This document shows, in pieces, positions 6,848 to 16,074 of a DNA stretch of 64,000 bases. The notes under the pieces were generated by a model. It worked only from the letters and a program-made list of their open reading frames with translations, had not been told where the DNA came from and did not search any database. Position 1 is the stretch's first letter. Every line of letters begins with the position of its first letter. Source of the DNA: Winogradskyella jejuensis. GTDB taxonomy: Bacteria; Bacteroidota; Bacteroidia; Flavobacteriales; Flavobacteriaceae. The stretch covers positions 1,426,001-1,490,000 of the forward strand of contig NZ_FQWS01000001.1 of NCBI RefSeq assembly GCF_900129745.1, read 5' to 3'. Made by a program: the position numbers and the translations under genes.

Positions 6848-9841
6848 ATGCGATACGATTTTAATCAAATTGAAAAGAAGTGGCAAGAGTACTGGGCCAA
6901 AAATGAAACGTTTAAAGCGTCTAACGCTAGCGATAAGCCAAAATATTATGTGCTAGATATGTTCCCTTATCCAAGTGGTGCAGGTTTACATGTTGGGCAT
7001 CCGTTAGGTTATATTGCCAGTGATATTTATGCACGTTATAAGCGCCATAAAGGATTTAACGTATTGCATCCGCAAGGTTACGATAGTTTTGGTTTGCCTG
7101 CGGAACAGTATGCCATTCAGACTGGTCAACACCCAAGAATTACTACAGAAGAAAACATAAAAACTTACCGTCGTCAGTTAGACCAAATTGGTTTTTCTTT
7201 TGATTGGAGTCGTGAGGTACGTACCTCTAATCCTGAATACTACAAATGGACGCAGTGGATTTTCATTCAGTTATTCGAGTCGTGGTTTAATAATGAGACC
7301 AATAAAGCTGAATCGATTGATACACTAATCGAAATTTTTAATGCTGAAGGAAACGCAAACATTAATGCGGCTTGCGATGATAATATTGAAGCCTTTACAG
7401 CTGAAGATTGGAAAGGCTACTCCTCTGAAAAGCAACAAGAAATTCTTTTAAAATATAGACTTACCTATTTGGCGGAGACCGAAGTAAATTGGTGCCCAGC
7501 TTTAGGAACCGTTTTAGCTAATGACGAAATCGTCAACGGTGTGTCGGAGCGTGGTGGACATCCAGTAGTTCGAAAAAAAATGACCCAATGGAGTATGCGA
7601 ATTTCTGCTTATGCAGAACGTTTACTTCAAGGTTTAGATACGATTGATTGGACAGATTCTTTGAAAGAAAGTCAACGTAACTGGATTGGAAAATCCGTTG
7701 GAGCATCAGTAACATTCAATGTCAAATCACATGACGAAACTGTAGAGGTTTTCACAACACGTCCAGACACCATTTTCGGAGTGTCATTCATGACACTCGC
7801 GCCAGAACACGAACTCGTATCACAAATTACAACAGCAGAGCAAAAAGCTGAGGTTGAAGCTTATGTTGAAGCCACAGCAAAACGTAGCGAACGTGAGCGT
7901 ATGGCAGACGTAAAAACCATTTCTGGTGTGTTTACCGGAGCTTATGCGGAACATCCGTTTACAAAAGAACCAATTCCAATTTGGATTGGCGATTACGTGT
8001 TAGCTAGCTACGGAACAGGCGCAGTTATGGCAGTACCTTGTGGTGATCAGCGCGATTACGATTTCGCGAAGCACTTCAATATCGAAATTCCAAATATTTT
8101 TGATGGTGTTGACATTTCTGAAGAAGCCTTTGCTTCTAAAGACAATGTAAAAATTACCAATAGCGATTTCCTAAACGGGATGAACTACAAGAAAGCAACA
8201 AAGCGCGCTATTTTCGAATTAGAGCAAATCGGTCAAGGCGAAGGTAAAACCAATTACCGTTTGCGTGATGCGGTTTTTAGTCGTCAGCGTTATTGGGGCG
8301 AGCCATTCCCGGTGTATTACGTCAATGGTATGCCGCAAATGATTGATGCCAAACATTTGCCATTAACCTTACCAGAAGTCGAGAAATATCTACCAACCGA
8401 AGAAGGCGAACCACCATTAGGTCGCGCCGATGTTTGGGCTTGGTGTACGGAAAGTAATGCTGTAGTTTCAAACGAAAAGATTGATAATAAAACCATTTTC
8501 CCATTAGAGTTAAACACTATGCCAGGTTGGGCAGGAAGCTCGTGGTATTTTTTCCGTTACATGGAAGAAGCAGAAAATCGAGGCGAATCTTTTGCTAGTG
8601 AAGATGCGCTTAAGTACTGGGGAAATGTCGATTTATATATTGGCGGAAGTGAGCACGCGACAGGTCATTTATTGTACTCACGTTTTTGGGTAAAGTTTTT
8701 AAAGGATAGAGGTTTTGTTGGCGTGGATGAGCCATTTAAAAAGCTGATTAACCAAGGTATGATATTGGGAACAAGTGCTTTCGTGTATAATGTTATACCA
8801 GTAGTATTAGAAAAAGAATTTTTGAAGCCTACTAATATTTTTGTTTCAAAATCTGTTTATGATAAGATATGTTTGGACTCTGAAAAGGAAGAAGATTTCG
8901 TCAAAGAGGTTGTGCAACAATATTTTTCTGATAAAAATGACAAGGAAGCTTCGATTCCCAAAATAACAGGAATAATATTTAATGATTTACATGTTGACGT
9001 CTCTTTAGTTAATTCTTCAGATGAGTTAAATATTCAGGGTTTTAGAAACTGGAGGAATGAGTATGCTGATGCTATTTTTATAGGTGAAGAATGCAATGTG
9101 ATTGTTGAAGAAAATGATATTTACAAAGTAGGTCGTGACGTCGAAAAAATGTCAAAATCCAAATACAATGTTGTCAATCCAGACAGTATTTGCGAAGATT
9201 ACGGTGCAGACAGTTTAAGACTTTACGAAATGTTCCTTGGACCATTAGAGCAATACAAACCTTGGAATACTGCGGGAATCACAGGCGTGCATAATTTCTT
9301 AAAGAAACTTTGGAAGTTATACCATCAAGGCGAAAACGGCAGTTTTTATGTGGACTCTTCCCCTTTTGGGAAGTCGGATGGGGCTGCTTTAAAGACGCTT
9401 CATAAAACCATCAAAAAAGTAGAAGAGGATATTGAGAATTTCTCTTTCAATACGTCAGTTTCAACCTTTATGATTGCCGTTAATGAGTTAACAGCTCAAA
9501 AGTGTACAAGCCGCGACATTTTAGAACCATTATTGATTCTAATTTCACCTTATGCGCCTCATATCGCGGAAGAATTATGGTCTAAATTGGGTAATGCAGA
9601 ATCCATTTCAACAGCACCTTTCCCAAAATTTGAAGAAAAATATTTGGTAGAAAGCGCTAAAAATTATCCAATTTCGTTTAATGGTAAAATGCGTTTTACA
9701 CTTGAGTTGCCTTTGGATATGAGTAAAGAAGTGATTGAGAAAACGGTTTTAGCTCACGAAAAAACGCAAGAACAATTACAAGGTAGAACACCTAAAAAAG
9801 TGATTGTTGTTCCTGGTAAGATTGTAAATATTGTAGGATAA
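6848..9841 (+). CDS. leuS: Leucine--tRNA ligase
   Basis: Class I synthetase that charges tRNA-Leu and edits mischarged products. The HIGH signature is HVGH at residues 48-51 and KMSKS is at 767-771; the editing domain lies between (about 240-470) and the anticodon-binding domain follows. At 997 residues it is longer than the 930-960 usual in the phylum, mainly because of extra sequence between about residues 637 and 762, just before KMSKS. The ATG at 6848 is chosen: the family begins MxYDFxxIExKWQ, and the upstream 17 in-frame codons overlap the promoter. A Bacteroidota-type insert ([17 protein letters not shown]) is also present near residue 160-180. Confidence 0.97.
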   Translation: MRYDFNQIEKKWQEYWAKNETFKASNASDKPKYYVLDMFPYPSGAGLHVGHPLGYIASDIYARYKRHKGFNVLHPQGYDSFGLPAEQYAIQTGQHPRITTEENIKTYRRQLDQIGFSFDWSREVRTSNPEYYKWTQWIFIQLFESWFNNETNKAESIDTLIEIFNAEGNANINAACDDNIEAFTAEDWKGYSSEKQQEILLKYRLTYLAETEVNWCPALGTVLANDEIVNGVSERGGHPVVRKKMTQWSMRISAYAERLLQGLDTIDWTDSLKESQRNWIGKSVGASVTFNVKSHDETVEVFTTRPDTIFGVSFMTLAPEHELVSQITTAEQKAEVEAYVEATAKRSERERMADVKTISGVFTGAYAEHPFTKEPIPIWIGDYVLASYGTGAVMAVPCGDQRDYDFAKHFNIEIPNIFDGVDISEEAFASKDNVKITNSDFLNGMNYKKATKRAIFELEQIGQGEGKTNYRLRDAVFSRQRYWGEPFPVYYVNGMPQMIDAKHLPLTLPEVEKYLPTEEGEPPLGRADVWAWCTESNAVVSNEKIDNKTIFPLELNTMPGWAGSSWYFFRYMEEAENRGESFASEDALKYWGNVDLYIGGSEHATGHLLYSRFWVKFLKDRGFVGVDEPFKKLINQGMILGTSAFVYNVIPVVLEKEFLKPTNIFVSKSVYDKICLDSEKEEDFVKEVVQQYFSDKNDKEASIPKITGIIFNDLHVDVSLVNSSDELNIQGFRNWRNEYADAIFIGEECNVIVEENDIYKVGRDVEKMSKSKYNVVNPDSICEDYGADSLRLYEMFLGPLEQYKPWNTAGITGVHNFLKKLWKLYHQGENGSFYVDSSPFGKSDGAALKTLHKTIKKVEEDIENFSFNTSVSTFMIAVNELTAQKCTSRDILEPLLILISPYAPHIAEELWSKLGNAESISTAPFPKFEEKYLVESAKNYPISFNGKMRFTLELPLDMSKEVIEKTVLAHEKTQEQLQGRTPKKVIVVPGKIVNIVG

Positions 9842-9845
9842 GCTT

Positions 9846-10205
9846 ATGAAACTAAGGCTAAAAAGAAAAGACCAAATTGGATTCACGTTCTTTTTAGCTT
9901 TTGTTATTAGTACATCTCTAATTTGGTTTTTCGAAGAACGTTTCAATCAAGAAATCTGGCATACTACTCCAGAAAAACGCTACGAAATGTTGGATGATAT
10001 TCTTGAGAATAAGTTCCTTGTAGGTAAAACCAAAACAGAGGTTATTTCAATTTTAGGAGAACCAGATAAAAATTTAATTTCTGAAGGAGATTTTTTTGTT
10101 TATGACTTAGGTAAACCACCTAGTTTTTTCGATTCTGAACCACAGTATTTACTAGTGACTTTTGAAAACGAAAAAGTAGTTAAGTTGAGTAAAGCCATAG
10201 ATTAA
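9846..10205 (+). CDS. Membrane-anchored BamE/SmpA-like small protein
   Basis: The 119-residue protein has one N-terminal helix (about 12-28, FTFFLAFVISTSLIWFF) and a soluble domain with the phrase VGKTKTEVISILGEPD, typical of the SmpA/OmlA (BamE-like) fold. There is no lipobox, so it is anchored by its helix rather than lipidated. The start follows the leuS stop by five bases, so the two are likely cotranscribed. The true role is unknown; membership in the outer-membrane assembly machinery is not supported by context. Confidence 0.6.
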   Translation: MKLRLKRKDQIGFTFFLAFVISTSLIWFFEERFNQEIWHTTPEKRYEMLDDILENKFLVGKTKTEVISILGEPDKNLISEGDFFVYDLGKPPSFFDSEPQYLLVTFENEKVVKLSKAID

Positions 10206-10353
10206 TTTTCAGCACTTTTTATTGATTTAATAGTATTTGAGCTTCAAATTATCATATTCGTAATTATTTTAAATATCTCATTTTTAGAGCTATTCGTTTC
10301 AGAATTTAAATTTAAATTCAAGTCCAATTACTAATCTCAACACAACTTAGAGA

Positions 10354-11454
10354 ATGAAAATTGGAGTTCCAAAAGAAATCAAAAACAATGAAAACCGCGT
10401 GGGTATGACACCTGCAGGCGTTTTCGAGTTAACACGTAAAAATCATACCGTATTTGTACAAAAAGACGCTGGATTTGGTAGTGGTTTTTTTGACCAAGAC
10501 TACAAAGACGTCGGTGCAATTATTCTAGATACTATTGAAGAGGTCTATGCTTTCAGCGAGATGATTGTAAAGGTAAAAGAACCCATAGAGAAGGAGTATT
10601 CTTTAATAAAACCGCATCATGTGGTGTTTACCTATTTTCATTTTGCATCAAGCGAGCCGTTAACTAAAGCCATGCTGAAGAGTAAAGCAGTTTGTATTGC
10701 ATACGAAACTGTTGAAGACAAGGATGGGTCATTGCCATTGTTAACGCCAATGTCTGAAGTTGCTGGACGAATGGCAATTCAGCAAGGTGCAAAATATTTG
10801 GAAAAACCAATTAAAGGGAGAGGTGTGTTACTTGGAGGTGTTCCAGGAGTTCCGCCAGGGAAAGTTTTGGTTTTAGGAGCAGGAACTGTTGGTATACAAG
10901 CAGCTAAAATGGCGGCAGGTTTGGGTGCGCATGTGACCATTATGGACATAAACATGAAGCAACTACGCTACGTAAATGATGTTATGCCAAACCATGTTGT
11001 TACAGAATTCTCTAGCGAATACAATATTAGAAAGCGAATTAAAGACCACGATTTAATTATTGGTGGTGTATTGATTAAAGGTGCTAAAGCACCAAAATTG
11101 ATTACAAAGGATATGTTAAAAGAGATGCGTCCTGGAACTGTAATTGTCGATGTTGCCGTAGACCAAGGTGGATGTTTTGAAACAACTAAGGCAACTACTC
11201 ACGAAGACCCAACCTACATCATTGATGATGTGGTGCATTATTGTGTTGCTAATATGCCAGGTGCCGTACCTTACACGTCTACATTGGCATTAACTAACGT
11301 TACATTACCATATGTTTTGAAACTTGCAAATCTGGGTTGGGAGGATGCTTGTAAGATAGATAAAACCTTAGAAAAAGGCTTGAACATAGTAGATGGTAAA
11401 ATTGTTTATGAAGAAATCGCTGAGGCTTTCAATTGGTCAATAGAAGCTATGTGA
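10354..11454 (+). CDS. ald: Alanine dehydrogenase
   Basis: Ald interconverts L-alanine and pyruvate with NAD and ammonia. The 366-residue product begins MKIGVPKEIKNNENRVG, the family signature with the substrate-binding arginine, has the GxGxxG nucleotide motif VLGAGTVG near residues 172-179, and the late motif MPGAVPYTSTLALTN. Length is close to the usual 370. It stands as a single gene with 148 bases of AT-rich DNA upstream in which I see no clear promoter. Cytoplasmic; an amino-acid catabolic role or a role in nitrogen assimilation is typical. Confidence 0.96.
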   Translation: MKIGVPKEIKNNENRVGMTPAGVFELTRKNHTVFVQKDAGFGSGFFDQDYKDVGAIILDTIEEVYAFSEMIVKVKEPIEKEYSLIKPHHVVFTYFHFASSEPLTKAMLKSKAVCIAYETVEDKDGSLPLLTPMSEVAGRMAIQQGAKYLEKPIKGRGVLLGGVPGVPPGKVLVLGAGTVGIQAAKMAAGLGAHVTIMDINMKQLRYVNDVMPNHVVTEFSSEYNIRKRIKDHDLIIGGVLIKGAKAPKLITKDMLKEMRPGTVIVDVAVDQGGCFETTKATTHEDPTYIIDDVVHYCVANMPGAVPYTSTLALTNVTLPYVLKLANLGWEDACKIDKTLEKGLNIVDGKIVYEEIAEAFNWSIEAM

Positions 11455-11503
11455 TGACGTATACTGACAAAATTTCTTAACACAGATTTGGCGTACTTTT
11501 TGC

Positions 11504-11517
11504 TTACAATATTGTAA
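11504..11517. promoter_or_regulatory. 14-bp perfect palindrome before the zinc peptidase
   Basis: TTACAATATTGTAA is fully self-complementary and lies 26 bases before the ATG at 11544, in the position expected for an operator. Confidence 0.35.
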
Positions 11518-11543
11518 TTTTAAAAAGTAAAAAAAGAAAAATT

Positions 11544-12239
11544 ATGTTAGGATATTATATTTTAATCGGTGCCATAGCTTTAGTTAGTTGGTTAGTTAGC
11601 AGTAAGCTAAAGCAAAAATTTGCGTATTATTCAAAACGTCAGCTTCAAAATGGAATGTCAGGTCGAGAGATTGCAGAAAAGATGTTGGCAGATAATGGCA
11701 TTTACGATGTTGAAGTCATATCGGTAAGTGGACAATTAACGGACCATTACAACCCAAAAAATAAGACAGTTAATCTTAGCGAAGCTGTGTATAATCAGCG
11801 TAATGCAGCGGCGGCGGCAGTTGCAGCACACGAAGTAGGTCATGCAGTACAACATGCCACAGCTTATGGAGCTTTACAAATGCGTTCTCAATTAGTGCCT
11901 ATTGTTAGTGTAACTTCTGGGATGAGTCAATGGCTTGTTATTGGCGGATTAATATTAGGTGCAGCAGCAGGTGTAGGATTAGGTTACTGGGTTGCTGTCG
12001 CGGGATTAGTTTTTATGGGTTTTGCTACACTTTTTAGTTTTATAACATTACCAGTGGAATACGATGCTAGCAATCGCGCATTAGCTTGGTTAAAAACTAA
12101 AAATATGGTTACACAACAAGAATACGAGGGAGCTGAAGATGCATTGAAATGGGCAGCTCGCACTTATCTAGTTGCTGCAATTGGAGCTTTAGCTTCTCTA
12201 TTGTATTGGGCTCTACAAGTATTTGGAGGAAGAGATTAA
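11544..12239 (+). CDS. Zinc metallopeptidase, YugP type
   Basis: The 231-residue membrane protein belongs to the neutral zinc metallopeptidase family Zn_peptidase_2 (YugP-like). The HExxH motif is HEVGH at 96-100 within AAHEVGHAVQHA; the family's third ligand region is EYDASNRALAWL further on. Membrane segments are at the N-terminus (about 3-20), in the middle (about 125-175) and at the C-terminus (about 205-225). The substrate is not known for the family, though membrane-protein quality control is often proposed. It is followed by a strong terminator. Confidence 0.88.
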   Translation: MLGYYILIGAIALVSWLVSSKLKQKFAYYSKRQLQNGMSGREIAEKMLADNGIYDVEVISVSGQLTDHYNPKNKTVNLSEAVYNQRNAAAAAVAAHEVGHAVQHATAYGALQMRSQLVPIVSVTSGMSQWLVIGGLILGAAAGVGLGYWVAVAGLVFMGFATLFSFITLPVEYDASNRALAWLKTKNMVTQQEYEGAEDALKWAARTYLVAAIGALASLLYWALQVFGGRD

Positions 12240-12263
12240 ACGTTATTTAGATAAATGGAAATG

Positions 12264-12288
12264 GCTCTGAGAAATCAGAGCTTTTTTT
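12264..12288 (+). terminator. Intrinsic terminator after the zinc peptidase
   Basis: Stem GCTCTGA / TCAGAGC with a GAAA tetraloop is followed by seven T. Confidence 0.9.
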
Positions 12289-12348
12289 GTCAGTGTCATT
12301 TAAACTTTTAAATTTATAACATTAATGATTAATCAATTAATATAACAA

Positions 12349-13056
12349 ATGGAAAACCAAATCCAAGGTCCACTTCTTGTTGGGCAATTAGAAGACACTG
12401 AAAAAGCAGCATTTTACAGAAAAACATACACGCATGTCGCTCTAGCGTTATTAGCATTTGCCTTTTTAGAATACGTATTTATAGGTTATTTCGAAGAGAC
12501 TGTAGTCAGCCTAATCAACCTCATGTTCGCCAACAACTTTTCATGGCTTATTGTGTTAGGTTTATTTTGGGTTGGTAGCACCATGGCAGATAAATTAGCA
12601 CATCACGAATCTCAGCAAACCCAATATCTCGGTTTAGGATTGTACGTGCTTCTTGAAGCAATAATTTTTTTACCATTGATTTACATGGCTTATGCATATT
12701 CAGGTGGCGAAAATATGTTAGTTCAGGCTTCAGTAGTAACGCTTTGTTTATTTGGAGGATTAACAGCGGTTGTATTTATGACGCAGAAGAATTTTTCATT
12801 TTTAAAAACAGGATTAGTCATCGGTAGTTTTATAGCTATAGGTCTTATTGTAGCCGGGAGTCTTTTCGGGTTTAATTTAGGGTTATGGTTTTCTGTAGGT
12901 ATGGTCGTATTTGCTGGTGCTGCAATTTTATACCAAACTTCTAAAGTAAAATATGAATATTCTGGAGACCAATACGTAGGTGCTGCATTGGGTATTTTTG
13001 CTTCAGTAATGTTACTGTTCTGGTATATCCTAAATATCTTTTTATCTAGAGATTAA
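12349..13056 (+). CDS. Bax inhibitor-1/YccA family membrane protein
   Basis: The 235-residue protein has seven predicted membrane helices and the YTHVALALLAF opening that is typical of the bacterial YccA/BI-1 family after a short cytoplasmic N-terminus. Family members behave as pH-dependent calcium leak channels or as modulators of the FtsH protease; which applies here cannot be read from sequence. A second, divergent family member is at 55894. The gene has its own terminator. Confidence 0.88.
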   Translation: MENQIQGPLLVGQLEDTEKAAFYRKTYTHVALALLAFAFLEYVFIGYFEETVVSLINLMFANNFSWLIVLGLFWVGSTMADKLAHHESQQTQYLGLGLYVLLEAIIFLPLIYMAYAYSGGENMLVQASVVTLCLFGGLTAVVFMTQKNFSFLKTGLVIGSFIAIGLIVAGSLFGFNLGLWFSVGMVVFAGAAILYQTSKVKYEYSGDQYVGAALGIFASVMLLFWYILNIFLSRD

Positions 13057-13080
13057 GCTTTGAAAGTATTAAAAGAAAAG

Positions 13081-13106
13081 GCTCTGAATTTTCAGAGCTT
13101 TTTTTA
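13081..13106 (+). terminator. Intrinsic terminator after the BI-1 gene
   Basis: Stem GCTCTGA / TCAGAGC with a four-base ATTT loop precedes eight T. The stem is the same 7-mer as in the terminator at 12264. Confidence 0.9.
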
Positions 13107-13123
13107 TTGAAATAACCTTCTAG

Positions 13124-13139
13124 TGTGACAATTGTCACA
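13124..13139. promoter_or_regulatory. Perfect Crp/Fnr-type operator palindrome
   Basis: TGTGACAATTGTCACA is a 16-bp perfect palindrome that equals the Crp/Fnr consensus TGTGA-N6-TCACA. It ends 54 bases before the start of the cytochrome c lipoprotein gene. No TAnnTTTG is obvious between it and the gene, which fits an activator-dependent promoter. Confidence 0.6.
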
Positions 13140-13193
13140 TTATAATTGTTGATGATTTCGGATATTTAATGTTCAATTAAATCCAAATCAGTC

Positions 13194-13643
13194 ATGAAAA
13201 ATTTTCTTATCTCTTTAGTCTTTCTTTTAGGAGTATTTAGTTGTAATAATTCTAATAATTTATCTGATGTAAGCTATGGTAAAAAAACAGAGCATCCTGG
13301 AAAAGTTCTTATGGAAAAGAATTGTAATGTTTGCCATAGTCCATCTGCAAGTCATGATTCTAGATTAGCGCCTCCGATGATTGCTGTAAAAAAGCATTAT
13401 ATAAATTCTGAAACGTCAAAACAAGAATTCATAGCAGCGATGAAAGCTTGGGTTGAAAATCCTAATAAGCAAGACGCTAAAATGTTTGGAGCCGTGAGAC
13501 GTTTTGGTGTTATGCCAAAAGCCAATTATTCCGAAAAAACTATCGAACAAATCGCAGATTATATTTACGACCATGACATAGATCAGCCCGAGTGGTTTCA
13601 AGAGCATTTTGAAAATCGAAAAGGGAAAGATAGGATGAATTAA
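13194..13643 (+). CDS. Cytochrome c lipoprotein
   Basis: A 149-residue exported lipoprotein: signal sequence with lipobox ending at Cys17 (LGVFSC), followed by a monohaem cytochrome c domain with the haem-attachment site CNVCH at 44-48 and a likely axial methionine in FGVMPKA. It probably carries electrons at the outer face of the inner membrane or on the inner face of the outer membrane. The upstream Crp/Fnr-type site suggests control by oxygen or nitrogen oxides. Its stop overlaps by four bases the stop of the convergent Lrp gene. Confidence 0.85.
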   Translation: MKNFLISLVFLLGVFSCNNSNNLSDVSYGKKTEHPGKVLMEKNCNVCHSPSASHDSRLAPPMIAVKKHYINSETSKQEFIAAMKAWVENPNKQDAKMFGAVRRFGVMPKANYSEKTIEQIADYIYDHDIDQPEWFQEHFENRKGKDRMN

Positions 13644-14110
13644 ATCTTTATCTGTCTATCAATCTGTTGCTGTAACGAAATAAAAGTTTCAGTTCTAGAA
13701 ACGCCACTTATACTCTGTATTTGAGTATTTAAAACATACATTAAATGTTCATTATCTTTTGCAAGAATTTTAATGAATATACTCCAATGTCCTGTAGTGT
13801 AATGACATTCTATAACCTCAGGAATACGTTTTAGTTGCTTTACGGCTTCAGGATTACTCACAGCCTTATCTAAGTAAACACCAACAAAAGCCATAGTAGT
13901 ATATCCCAAAACTTTTGGATTTACAATAAATTTTGACCCTGCTAAAAGTCCCGATTTTTCAAGTTTACGAAGACGTTGATGAATTGCAGCACCAGAGATG
14001 CCAACATTTCTGGCTATTTCTAATATAGGTGTACGCGCATCTTCCATAAGCGCGCGAAGTATCTTTTTATCAATACCATCAATAAAAATACCTTTATCGT
14101 TAATCTTCAT
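13640..14110 (-). CDS. Lrp/AsnC family transcriptional regulator
   Basis: The 156-residue protein has an N-terminal winged helix-turn-helix (about 12-60; ILRALMEDARTPILEIARNVGISGAAIHQRLRKLE) [shown in part: ILRALMEDARTPILEIA], then the RAM ligand-binding domain (about 75-150) with the pattern VIECHYTTGHWSIFIKI. Lrp-type regulators respond to amino acids. It lies 63 bases after the saccharopine dehydrogenase gene on the same strand, so control of lysine metabolism is a reasonable inference; the two may be cotranscribed. Confidence 0.92.
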   Translation of the reverse strand: MKINDKGIFIDGIDKKILRALMEDARTPILEIARNVGISGAAIHQRLRKLEKSGLLAGSKFIVNPKVLGYTTMAFVGVYLDKAVSNPEAVKQLKRIPEVIECHYTTGHWSIFIKILAKDNEHLMYVLNTQIQSISGVSRTETFISLQQQIDRQIKI

Positions 14111-14173
14111 CTTTTATTTGCTTTAAGATTGAAAGCTAAAAGTACTAAAAGAATCAGAATATGTAACCTTAGT

Positions 14174-15538
14174 TCAGATGTTTAATGGATTATAGCCTAA
14201 ATATTCAACTTCCTTTTCTGTGAACGCAATACCATATTCGGTAAGCTCTTCAAGAATTGGATTGTAGACTTCTTTTGTAATTGGTATTTGCACACCAGGA
14301 GTTTTTATTTTTCCGTTGAGTATGTCTAATGTTGCCATAGCCACAGGTAAACCAACAGTTTTTGCCATAGCCGTATAGGTTTGGTCTTCGCCTACAACTA
14401 CCATTGTCGCGTCAATTTGATGTTGCTTTCCGTTAAGTTCATAACCAAATTTATGATACATCACTATCATATCTTTGTCGTCGTTGTTTAGCGTCCAGCT
14501 GTCCATTAATATTTTTTGTAGAATTTGAGCAGGTGTAGCTTTTTTAAGCTCAACCATTTTTGTGCCACTAAAAATATCTAACTCCAAAAATTTATCCCAA
14601 ACAATATCATCTTGGTCTATTTTAAGCGCATGTCTAAACTTCAATTCTACTGAATCTGTAGGGCTGTATGGCAAAAAGGCATTCACAAAATCACGATAGC
14701 TCATGTTTTCACTATCATCTATGGTATAACTATCATCTGTCATACCCAGTTGTACAAAGACATTCCATGCACGGCTAAAACCTACGCGTCGCATGGTGCC
14801 ACGATACAATGTTTTAATAGAGTCAAGTCCGTAAACATGTTGGTATTTTAAAGAATCTCTATTGGCATAAGCTTCAAAACGTCCGTAATTATCTATATCT
14901 AAAAACTCTGTTCGTCTAAAGAGTCTGTTATACGGAATGTATTTAAACTGATTCTCCTGCAAAAATTTGGCAGCGCCGCCTTGTCCTGCAGTCACTACAT
15001 TGCGCGGATTCCAGGTAAACTTGTAATTCCAAAGGTTGTTATCGCTTTCTGGAGCAACTAGACCGCCAGTAAACGACTCAAACAAAATCATTTTTCCACC
15101 ATTGTCTCGTATGCGGTCAATCACTTGCATTGCACTCATGTGGTCAATACCAGGGTCAACACCGATTTCGTTCATGAAAACTAGGCTGTTGGCTTTTGCT
15201 TCTTCATCCAAAGCTTTCATTTCTTCGCTAACATAAGAAGCCGTAACCATATGCTTTTTGTAAGCGATACAGTCTTTAGCAGCTTCGATATGAAAACGCG
15301 CAGGTAGCATTGAGACAACAATATCAGCCTTCTTTATAGCCGCAGTTCTAGAGTCCGCATCAAAAACATCTAAATACACAACAGATGCATTTGAGTGATT
15401 ACCAACAAGTTTTTTGGCATTTTCCAAATTAAGGTCTCCAATGGTAATATGTAGATTATCGGATGTCGACTTGTCTAATAGATATTTTATAAGATAAGAG
15501 GAAGATTTCCCAGCTCCGATGATTAAAATCTTTCGCAT
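14174..15538 (-). CDS. Saccharopine dehydrogenase family protein (Lys9-like)
   Basis: The 454-residue protein has the Rossmann opening KILIIGAGKSSSYLIKYLL and the C-terminal saccharopine dehydrogenase domain, with MNEIGVDPGIDHMSAM in the middle. The glutamate-forming enzyme splits saccharopine to glutamate and aminoadipate semialdehyde in lysine breakdown. Full length and well preserved. The neighbouring Lrp regulator and the glutaryl-CoA dehydrogenase gene at 36227 would fit lysine catabolism, but the lysine-ketoglutarate reductase partner is not in the window. An analogous family member acting on another opine cannot be ruled out. Confidence 0.87.
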   Translation of the reverse strand: MRKILIIGAGKSSSYLIKYLLDKSTSDNLHITIGDLNLENAKKLVGNHSNASVVYLDVFDADSRTAAIKKADIVVSMLPARFHIEAAKDCIAYKKHMVTASYVSEEMKALDEEAKANSLVFMNEIGVDPGIDHMSAMQVIDRIRDNGGKMILFESFTGGLVAPESDNNLWNYKFTWNPRNVVTAGQGGAAKFLQENQFKYIPYNRLFRRTEFLDIDNYGRFEAYANRDSLKYQHVYGLDSIKTLYRGTMRRVGFSRAWNVFVQLGMTDDSYTIDDSENMSYRDFVNAFLPYSPTDSVELKFRHALKIDQDDIVWDKFLELDIFSGTKMVELKKATPAQILQKILMDSWTLNNDDKDMIVMYHKFGYELNGKQHQIDATMVVVGEDQTYTAMAKTVGLPVAMATLDILNGKIKTPGVQIPITKEVYNPILEELTEYGIAFTEKEVEYLGYNPLNI

Positions 15539-15554
15539 AATGGCTTTATATGAC

Positions 15555-15562
15555 TAATTTTG
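15555..15562 (+). promoter_or_regulatory. Bacteroidota -7 element before the DUF423 gene
   Basis: TAATTTTG fits TAnnTTTG, 57 bases before the ATG at 15620 and in the divergent gap with the saccharopine dehydrogenase gene. No clear -33 element. Confidence 0.4.
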
Positions 15563-15619
15563 TTAAACACGAATGTAATAAATACTCAAACGATTTAGCA
15601 TTAAAAAATAACTTTAATT

Positions 15620-16009
15620 ATGAACAAAAAACTATTGATTACTGGTGCTATTTTAGGAATTTTAGCCATAATTCTTGGTGCTTTTGCAGCACATGGTTTA
15701 GAAAAATTGGTAGACGAAAAGGCTATAAAATCGTTTGAAACAGGCGTGCGCTACCAAATGTATCATGCATTTTTTCTGTTGCTATTAGGTAGTACCTCTT
15801 TTATTACTGATAAAGCAAAGACTTGGGTTTTAGTATTAGTCTTGTTAGGAGTCATTTTCTTTTCGTTTTCTATCTATGGTTTGGCAACTAATAGCCTTAC
15901 CAGTTTTGATTTTAAATCTATAGCTTTTATTACGCCAGTTGGTGGTTTTTTACTCATTATGGCTTGGCTTTTAATGTTGATTAATATCTTAAAAACTAAA
16001 ACGGATTAA
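15620..16009 (+). CDS. DUF423 membrane protein (YgdD-like)
   Basis: The 129-residue protein is a DUF423 member: four hydrophobic helices and the conserved opening GALxGxxAIILGAFAAHGLE, then the family phrase FETGVRYQMYHAF. The family has no established function. It stands alone between the divergent saccharopine dehydrogenase gene and pckA. Confidence 0.9.
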   Translation: MNKKLLITGAILGILAIILGAFAAHGLEKLVDEKAIKSFETGVRYQMYHAFFLLLLGSTSFITDKAKTWVLVLVLLGVIFFSFSIYGLATNSLTSFDFKSIAFITPVGGFLLIMAWLLMLINILKTKTD

Positions 16010-16043
16010 CATTTTTGCGACACTATATTCTAAAATAAAGTTT

Positions 16044-16051
16044 TATTTTTG
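16044..16051 (+). promoter_or_regulatory. Bacteroidota -7 element before pckA
   Basis: TATTTTTG fits TAnnTTTG and is 23 bases before the pckA ATG. An upstream TTTG is at 16014-16017, with a spacer of 26 that is longer than usual. Confidence 0.5.
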
Positions 16052-16074
16052 CCGGATAACACAACATAAAAAAT

